Below are positions 56,591 through 64,000 of a DNA stretch of 64,000 nucleotides, in pieces. The notes under the pieces were generated by a model, which worked only from the letters and a program-made list of their open reading frames with translations, did no database searches and was not told the origin of the DNA. The DNA is from Liriodendron chinense (lineage: Eukaryota > Streptophyta > Magnoliopsida > Magnoliales > Magnoliaceae), in assembly GCA_003013855.2 (NCBI GenBank), contig ML058507.1, positions 2,294,001 to 2,358,000 on the forward strand, written 5' to 3'. The position numbers and the translations under genes were made by a program. The number at the start of each line of letters is the position of its first letter. Within the stretch, counting starts at the first letter, position 1.

Positions 56591-56799
56591 ACATAGCTTC
56601 CACCTACAAGTACATAGTGTAGACAAGGGCAGTTAATTTGCATCCTTCCAGATTTTCCATGTATTGTCTAAAACACATAACCAGAGATGTCCTAGGTGCA
56701 TAAAACACTTAATCTGTATGACACTGTAATTAATCCACTCCATCCATCCATCCAGTGGAAAACCTTATTTGCATGGTATATGCAAAAGACCAACACAAC

Positions 56800-58715
56800 A
56801 AAATACTTTGATGGGCCACACTAATGGAAACAATGTAAATTTTCTCTTAAAACCTCTAGGTTCAAGTGATATGGTTTTCATGAATTTCCTATGAGGTAGA
56901 TTTTTGCATTTTCGCTTACCCTAGTGAGTTACACCTAATTAACGGGTTTGATGAAAGATACACAATGGTGTCCTTACATACAAACCCATGGTTGGCATCC
57001 TCTATATATCCCCATTATTCCCCTTGGTGTGGTCCACTTAAGTTGCAGATGTTACTGATTTATATTCCCAAGACGTGGATGGAGTGGGTTTTACATACAC
57101 CTAGGTGTTTGTTTCACAATATGTCACAGAATGTCTGCGTAAAAACGGGATATAAAACCAATGCCGCAGAGGAATCTGGTTATAAAGCACCCCACCTCTA
57201 TGGGCCACCATGATCTAGATGTAAAATCCACTCCATGGGCCCACCATATTATATAAGTAAAATACACTCCATGCATCAAGTGAGAGCTCTTGCATTCACA
57301 TGCATATAAAGTGTCTACTCAATAACAAAGTTAGGTGGGTCTGGCCTGCTAATGGAAATAATGAAAAATTGCGCTTAAAGCTTCTATATGTTCATGTGGT
57401 GTGGCTTGTATGTCTTTTATATCGGGTTTATTTTTGTATTTTTCTTTTCCTAACCATGAGTAATACCTAATTAATAGATTTGATGAAAGATAGACACCAT
57501 GGTAGATTGCACAAAAAAATCTATTGTTGGTGTTTCATCTCCATTGTTCTCCGTGGTGTGGCCCATTTGAGTTGTGGATTTAACTGATTTTTTTTTTTTT
57601 TTCTAGCTCTAAAAGTATGAAAAGAGTGGGACATTGCACATGCCACCAAGTGGACCACAATTTTTTTTTTTGTTGTACACCTATATAAAGGGTGCATTCT
57701 TGTGAGAGACCACAATGAGAGCTCTTACTTTCACCATACATATAAAGTGTGACTCAATAACAAAGTTAGGTGGGTCCTGCTACTGAAAATTAAAAAAAAA
57801 ATAAAAAGTTAGTTGGGTCCTGCTAATGAAAATTTGCGCTTAAAACTTCTATGTTCATGTGGTATAGCTTGTTTGACTTTTGGATCGGGTTTATTTTTGT
57901 ATTTTTCTTTTCGTAACTGTGAGTAATAGCTAATTAACAGATTTGATGAAAGATAAACACCATGGTGGATTGCACACAAAAACCTATTGTTAGCGTTTTA
58001 TCTCCATTGTTCTCTGTGGTATGGCTCATTTGAGTTGTGAATTTAACTGATTTTTTTTTTTTTTTTTAAGCTCTAGAAGTATGAAAAGAGTGGACGTTGC
58101 ACATGTGAATTTAACTGATTTTTTTTATATATTTTTTTAGCTCTAGAAGTATGAAAAGATTGGACGTTACACATGCCACCATGTGGACTGCAAATTTTTT
58201 TGTTGTACATCTATATATATAAAGGGTGCATTCCTGTGAGAGACCACAATGAGAGATCTTACATTCACCATACATATAAAGTGGCGGCTCAATTACGAAG
58301 TTAGGTAGGTCCAGCTAATGAAAATAAAAAGTTAGGTGGGTCCTGCTAATGAAAATTTGCCCTTAAAACTTCTATGTTCATGTGGTGTAGCTTGTCTGAC
58401 TTTTGAATTGGGTTTATTTTTGTATTTTTCTTTTCTTAACCGTGAGTAATAACTAATTAACAGATTTGACTGAAAGATAGACACCCTAGTGGATTGCATA
58501 CATAAACCTATTGTTAGTGTCTCATCTTCATTGCTCTATGTGCAGTGCAATATTCCCGGTGTGGCCTATTTGGGTTGTGGATTTAACTGATTTTTTAAAT
58601 AAAAAAAAATAGCTCCAGAAGTATGAAAAGAGTGGACGTTGCACATGCCACCGTGTGGACCACAAAAATTTTTGTTGTACACCTATATGAAGTGTTCATT
58701 CCTGTGAAAGACTAG
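56800..58715. repeat. tandem array of about 450-bp units (four copies)
   Basis: Units begin near 56810, 57303, 57735 and 58274, each with CATATAAAGTG..CTCAATAAC, AAAGTTAGGTGGGTCC, TTCATGTGGTRTRGCTTG, GGGTTTATTTTTGTATTTTTC, ACAGATTTGATGAAAGATA and TTTAACTGATTTTTT. The first is the most diverged. The third has an internal duplication (about 58040-58170). No coding potential. Confidence 0.8.
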
Positions 58716-59390
58716 AGGAGAAACAAGGTGAGGCAGAAGAAACGTGAATGAGAAGTTACCGTTGAAGAAGTGATGACCGAGGCTCGAGTCTAAGTCGTGA
58801 GTGAGGTGAGAGGACATCTATGGACGTCAATCAACAAAAAAATATTAAAGTAAAAATAACTTTTGGCAACTCAACACGCGCGTGGAGCCCTATCCATCCA
58901 CACGCAAACATAGACCCACAAGCTAATTGGAATATGTGTACAAGATCTAAGCTTTTCATCTGTTTCGAAATAATGCTTAGATCTTATGCCACAATATTCA
59001 GTCGGTTTCACTCCTCAGGAGGGCCACAACATACCAAGTACAATGACCGTTAAATCAATCTTCTTGTATCCACCATCTGTTATGCATGTTGTGTCCCACC
59101 TGAGGTGTAAAATAGAACTTTTTTTGGATGAAAAGATCAAAAGAGAACAGCGCACCTGATGGAAGGATCTGATTGATCACATATATTCCATATTTGCATG
59201 TGTCCTGGGGTGTGGATGAGTAGGCTCCCACACGCCAGTGGAAGTAATGAAAACTACAAGAGAATTTTTGCCTCCCTTGGCATTCCCTGACAGGAATTTG
59301 TAGGTTTGTTGAGATGTTTCTTCGTTGTGGTGAGATTTTGCTACCTTCTATTGTAAGTAAATGATTTTAAGAGAGATTGGTTTTTCTTCT

Positions 59391-59424
<34 letters not shown>

Positions 59425-60025
59425 TCTTTTTTAAGAGAGAGAATGGTTTATATTCTTTTTTCTTTTTTCTTCTTCTTAGAGAGAGGTTTTTCTTTTCCTT
59501 TTTTTCCTTTCTAAGAGGAGAAGAGAGAGAGAGAGAGAGAGAGATTGATTTTTTGGGGTGGGCTTGACAAAGGTGAAAAGGTGTGAGAAAATCCGCGAGC
59601 GTGTTTGAAGATGGAGGAATCAAATAAAGCGGCTTGCAAACAAAGATAAAAAAACGTGTGGGATCGACCACCATCTTTTGTCGGGACAAGTAAGATATTC
59701 TGAAACCACCCCCACCTTGTAGCTCGCCTGGCCCACTCTGTAGCCGAGCGATTCCGTCGCGTGGCCCAGCGGCTCAACCCGCGTACAAATAGTGGCTCTC
59801 GCGGTGCGTTGCATCAGACGTGTATGCGATTGGACATGTGAATATTGTACATTATAATGACCCTAAACCATACAATTAGTGGTCCCCATTGTGGATGGGG
59901 AGTAATTAAACCATACAAATCATAACGTTGGTGGCCATAAAATGGATGGTTATATCTATGCCTAATATTGAGAATTGGACCATCCAATATTTAGTTTGAT
60001 TATCCGGCTGCGGTCCACCTAATGT
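58716..60025. other. no gene; low-complexity tracts
   Basis: A T-run of about 29 (59395-59423), CTT/TTC-rich sequence to 59515 and a GA run (about 59521-59545). Readings here are low-complexity only. Confidence 0.6.
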
Positions 60026-60072
60026 CACACACACGCACACACGCGCGCGCACACGCACACACATACACACGT
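60026..60072. repeat. CA/CG dinucleotide microsatellite
   Basis: An alternating purine-pyrimidine run of CACACG, CGCGCG and CACACA units, a type that can adopt left-handed DNA under supercoiling. Confidence 0.9.
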
Positions 60073-60254
60073 TTGGTTAGGTTATAAGTTTCAACACTGA
60101 GGTCTTGGTATTGATTCCAAATGTGGGGGGCTGGCTAACATTGTGGTGTGACTAACAGTTTGGGTGCGTGTACTAACCCAAAAAAATATATGTATATTTA
60201 AAAAAAGCCAATCATGTTTAATAAATGTATGAGATTTATGCACATACATGAGTG

Positions 60255-60905
60255 TGTGCGCACACGAGAATAATACATATGATGATTATCATGTGTGGTC
60301 CATGGATCCTGCCCTACCCTACCCTACTAATCGGGTCCAAACTTTTAAACCCAACTGAGCCTAAGCCATGGTGGATTGGTATACACGCTCACATGCATAT
60401 GAATAACGTACATGATGATTATCATGGTGTGGCAAACTTCTAGCTCCAGCCCAACCTGACCTGATCGACCAATGAGCTTCACCCAACTACTAATCTGGCT
60501 CATACTTTCAGATTCAGCTGAGCCTAGACCATGATGAATGGGCATGCACTTGCAACCACGCAAGAATATGTACGTAGTGGTTACTGTGGCATGGCGTGGT
60601 CCTAAATCAAACGGCTCGATGGACCAATGAGCTTCTCCCAAGACCTGCCCTACTAATCAGGTCCAAATCTTAAGACCCACCTAAGAGCAAACCATGACGG
60701 GCCAGCATGCAGGCGCGGCCTGCACACAAATGCAAGAATAATGTGCATGATGATTATCATGGCGTGGCATGGTCCTAGGGCCAACCCACCGGAATGGATA
60801 GACTGATGAGCTTCACCCAAGAGCATCCCAACTGCTAATCAGGTCCTAACTTTTAGACCTAACTGAGCCCAAACTATGATGAACGGACTAGCACGACCCC
60901 TGAAC
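60255..60905. repeat. tandem array of 130-175-bp units (four copies)
   Basis: Repeated words GATGATTATCATGG (60281, 60413, about 60575 changed, 60748), CTAATC.GGTC, TTTAGACCCAACTGAGCC, ACCATGATG and GATGAGCTTCACCCAA. Unit length varies because some units carry an extra AGCTTCACCCAA block. Confidence 0.8.
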
Positions 60906-61359
60906 AGCCTTAGGATCAAGCCGAATAAAACCAAGACAAAAGAGAAGGTGTCAGAAAGGACTCAATCAAGCCGGGATAGGAAGAGTCACAGGCGACGATT
61001 TGAATATGTGGGCTGGTGTGAAAGGGGTCTGATCTAGCTTGATTAAAGGTGTAGAGAGAAACGTCCCTGAATATTGGTCATGCAAGTTGAAGGTGGAGAC
61101 AGCGGAGTACTTTTGTCTACTGTCTCCTTTTGCACACTCCTTTTGTCTCCTTATTGCATGTTTTTCAGTGGGGCAAGGTGGAATATTGGAGCCACCAATT
61201 TCTACTAAGGGAAGGATTACACCGAGAATGGGAAGAGATCTCCCTCCCACCAACATTCTATACAAGATCACAAGAGAGATGAGAGCAAAATCCTCCCAAC
61301 AAATGACAATACTTCTCAACAACGATTCACATAACTTGGAAGTACAGTAAAAATCAATT

Positions 61360-61640
61360 CTATCCATATTGGCAAGACGTCTCACCTCTGAAGGAATTTC
61401 TCACCTCAAGCTATATGTGCAGTTCGCAAAACCAGCACTGCCCTACGTCGAGCCAATCAGTAACGACATTTCCCTCTCTAAACACATACCGGATGTCCGC
61501 ATCTATCTCCCACACAATGGCTTCAGCTTCTTTCGACCAGTACCACCTCCATGGCCCCTTTGTCCCAAAAAGAAATCCATTGACTACCGTCATTGTTAAG
61601 GCAATGGTGTTGTTTGGCATAAAACGCTTACACACGTTTG
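61360..61640 (-). pseudogene. LINE RNase H C-terminal remnant
   Basis: The minus strand reads EAEAIVWEIDADIRYVFREGNVVTDWLDVG, close to the R.V.REGN..AD.LA end of L1 RNase H. Following sequence towards 60966 is frame-broken. No polyA tail or duplication was identified. Confidence 0.65.
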
Positions 61641-61653
61641 CTTTACAGAGATG

Positions 61654-61655
<2 letters not shown>

Positions 61656-61690
<35 letters not shown>
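61656..61690. repeat. CT microsatellite
   Basis: A perfect CT run. Confidence 0.95.
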
Positions 61691-61694
<4 letters not shown>

Positions 61695-61904
61695 GTACCT
61701 TGAAGCCTAGTTTCCTTAGACAGCAGCCTACAGTGGTCTATGTAAGGGGGAAAATAGGTAGAACGTGAATGCCTTCTTTTGAAGTATTCCTTTCTCTAGA
61801 GGTCTTTTGCAATGGAGTGGGAGATAGGTAAGTTTTATATTTCTGAGTTTTCTTGTTTTATTGAAGAATAAAGTTTTGTGTTGCTGTCATAAGAAACGTA
61901 AGCA

Positions 61905-62045
61905 GACTGTTGAACCACATAAATCTTTGTACTTTCTATCTCTTGTTTTTGCTTTAGCAGGCATACTGTTGGACCACATGAATCTTTGTACTTTCTGTCT
62001 CTTGTTTTGCTTTAGCTTTAGCTTTTAGCTTTAGCTTTTATTCTT
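61905..62045. repeat. short tandem duplication and TTTAGC repeat
   Basis: ACTGTTGAACCACAT...TTTGCTTTAGC occurs twice in a row (about 61908 and 61970), followed by several TTTAGC units. Confidence 0.75.
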
Positions 62046-62286
62046 TTTCTTTTGTGGTTTTACTTTGCTGGCATCGACTGTATGCAATTGTTTTTTCTCA
62101 ACAATTTTGGAATTGCTTTCTACCTCTACACACCAAATCTTACATATTCTCATCCCTCCCAACAACACCCTTGCTCACTTCAGCTACCACATTGGCCATG
62201 ATACCATAATAATTGGGGCATGCAAAGAGTGCATTGCATTTTGCATCTCTATACAGCCACCCGTGCTACCACTAGTAGGGCTTATC

Positions 62287-63013
62287 TGATGTAGGACAAA
62301 AAACCCCTCATGAAGGGCATGGGTCAAGCACATTCTTATATCACATGGACAATAAAAGATCAAGGAAAGTTGGACAAAATTTGTCATTTTTCACATGTAT
62401 GGACTAAAAGAAGGTGGACCGTAAATCAGCAATGACTTTTGATTCGGGAGGAGTTACGGGACGCACAGCATATGGATTCCTACTGAAATTTCGTTTCAGG
62501 GTGAACCGACTAACTTTAGTGGGTCGCGTCCATCCGTTTCTTCAGAAAAAAGCACAGTTACGACAAAAAAATGAAATTTTAACGAAAAAAGTTAATATTT
62601 TTAATAATTTCGAATATTAGTTTGTTTCTTTCTTTTTCTAGAGTTTTTGTTTATTTAAAAGTTTCTATTTTTGTTAATCAATGAGTTTTAGAAAAAGTTT
62701 ACTTAGTAGTAGTGTTTAATTAAGATTTTACTATGTTTAATAACTTTCTATTTCAGAAAACTCACTATTTTTAGTAAGTACGAATTAGGGTTTGTTTAGG
62801 AATATATAAGGTTGTTAAATTCATTTTTTACGTTAAATTTCATATTATTATTCAATAAAATTCTGGTTTTTACCAATTTTCTCTCCGTAGATTTGAGATT
62901 TTCCCTCGTGGATTCTAAGAATCCCTGTTGAGGAGTCTAGGGAGCCTTGTGGATTCAAGGTAGTTATCTTGTGAGGAAGATGGTGATCGACCTCACCACG
63001 TCCCCTTGTGTCA
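62287..63013 (+). repeat. 5' LTR of a right-edge gypsy element
   Basis: A 727-bp LTR, TGATGTAGGAC...TTGTGTCA, followed after one base by the iMet primer site. Its 3' end (GGTGATCGACCTCACCACGTCCC) resembles that of the LTR at 7692. It contains AACTCACTATTTTTAGTAAG-type words. The element runs off the right edge. Confidence 0.82.
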
Positions 63014-63014
63014 G

Positions 63015-63026
63015 TGGTATCAGAGC
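63015..63026 (+). other. primer binding site (tRNA-iMet)
   Basis: TGGTATCAGAGC, a perfect plant iMet primer site. Confidence 0.92.
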
Positions 63027-63102
63027 AAGGACACCCCTCGGTCGATTCCTCTTTACAAAGGTATAGACAACAACCCCATAGACGATAATCTAGGGATCAA
63101 CC

Positions 63103-64000
63103 TCTATCAGTGACGGCTTTTAGAGAGTTTGAACGAGAGAGACGACAAGCTATGCAAGGGCTGCAAGCTTCCCTTGACCATGTAGCAGACGCCATAGAAT
63201 TCTATGTTCGTAATGGAATTTCTTTTCTAGGGTCCCGCTGGATTTCACAATTAAGTTTCTCGTAGAGCGCCCCCAGCGACAAGTGGCAGGGTTATCCCAG
63301 ATCAATCACGCTTAACAGATCAATTCTATAGGAGGCGATAGCGCTTCCCAACTTCAATGGCCAAGATTGCATCAACGAATGGCTCTCTGAAGTCGAGTAC
63401 CGCTTCGACTATATGCAGGTTCCTAAAGACAGAAAAATTTCAATTGCAGCATACCATTTGAAGGGTGGCGCTTTGGCTTGGTGGGAATACGTTCAACACT
63501 GTCAGAAGCAAGAGATGAAAGCACTGATATGTTCATGATCGCGGATGAAACGGTAGGATGCTGAGATGATTTCAATTCCTATATGACGACAATGATGATC
63601 AGGTACTATCCCAGCAATCCCACAACTTGTGGCAACAATCATGTTGAGTTGAGACGGAATCGCAACCGATTATCAATCCCGTCAATCGCACATATATCAT
63701 TCATGCAGACACAAGAGACCTTCTTGAAGCTTTCCAAGTGGAGGGGCGATCTTTCGTTCCTAGGCTAAAATTCCATTGGTGAATCTGACGGGGCGAGGGA
63801 GATCATTAACTAAGAAGAGGAACGTGACATACAGCCCACCATCATCTCAGAAATTGTTTAAAGTTCTAAGAAGGTGCAAGAGATCGTTACCCCAAATGTG
63901 ATGAACGAGGAGGAGGATCCTGTAGACATCCCAGAAATTATGGAGCCAATTTTGCAGGAATCCATGAGTATCCCAGAAGACGCCGCTCCAACAGTGTCGG
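63103..64000 (+). pseudogene. gypsy gag, partial at the right edge
   Basis: Plus-strand gag readable across frames: REFERERRQAMQGLQASLDHV, then ALPNFNGQDCINEWLSEVEY, DYMQVPKDRKISIAAYHLKG and ALAWWEYVQHCQK (about 63340-63520), the Retrotrans_gag core. Frame breaks and stops follow. The last 200 bp are acidic and proline-containing, as in the linker before the zinc knuckle. Confidence 0.85.

Noticed and set aside
59348..59814. Minus-strand KKKK/SLSLSL readings
   Set aside because: Products of T, CTT and GA tracts; no domain.
60966..61350. 139-codon minus-strand frame as a host gene
   Set aside because: It follows a LINE RNase H end and has no own domain; more likely LINE 3' untranslated sequence.
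1..64000. tRNA, rRNA or other structured RNA genes
   Set aside because: None recognised by eye; tRNA matches are only primer binding sites. A tRNAscan-SE/Infernal run would decide.

Overview
The window is plant nuclear DNA: one intact host gene in a dense, nested landscape of transposable elements. The evidence is a two-exon plant-specific WIP zinc-finger gene, plant Ty1/copia and Ty3/gypsy retroelements primed by tRNA-iMet or tRNA-Asp, L1-type LINE debris, hAT and Mutator MITEs, and many CT/GA/CA microsatellites. A magnoliid is my best guess, because the 520-bp MITE resembles a sequence I associate with that group; this is weak, memory-based evidence.

Layout. 1-1660 holds the 5' part of a minus-strand gypsy element cutting a LINE reverse-transcriptase gene (1661-2010). 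2273-3033 is a hAT-type MITE (8-bp target duplication) and 3163-3682 a Mutator-type MITE (9-bp duplication). 4782-8377 is an internally deleted gypsy element with duplication CCAAG. 8383-15270 has no recognisable host gene; it carries a LINE tail, a second Mutator-type MITE and a probable 2.3-kb terminal-inverted-repeat element. 15722-18515 is the WIP gene, flanked by pyrimidine/purine tracts. 19090-22470 holds MITEs, a small LTR and a LINE.

23335-37372 is a complete copia element (duplication AGGCT) opened by two later insertions: an Athila-like element without polymerase (25000-32471, duplication ACTGA) and a related solo LTR (34532-36102). 38034-~56310 is the wreck of a second copia element. 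It was hit by a solo LTR (38885-40459, CTCAG), a LINE tail, a retroposed transcript (41183-42028), a full-length CRM-like gypsy element (42458-55768, TAGCC) and another LINE tail. The gypsy element was itself hit by a solo LTR (43540-45480) and a second Athila-related non-autonomous element (46846-52385, ATATT). 56800-60900 contains two tandem arrays. 62287 to the end is the 5' LTR and gag of another gypsy element.

Subtracting the insertions restores plausible lengths: about 5.0 kb for the first copia and about 5.8 kb for the CRM-like gypsy. This supports the nesting model. Apart from the WIP gene, every coding stretch that I can identify is transposon-derived, and almost all are broken by stops or frameshifts.

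The most unusual signal is in the LTRs. Copia, CRM-like gypsy and Athila-like LTRs, otherwise unalike by eye, share an ordered block upstream of the TATA-like site: clusters of self-complementary GC motifs (GACCGGTC or GGGCGCCC types), a core near AAACTCTCTGGACAG, more GC motifs, then TGCGCAA. It looks like a promoter-proximal module exchanged between, or selected in, unrelated retroelements.
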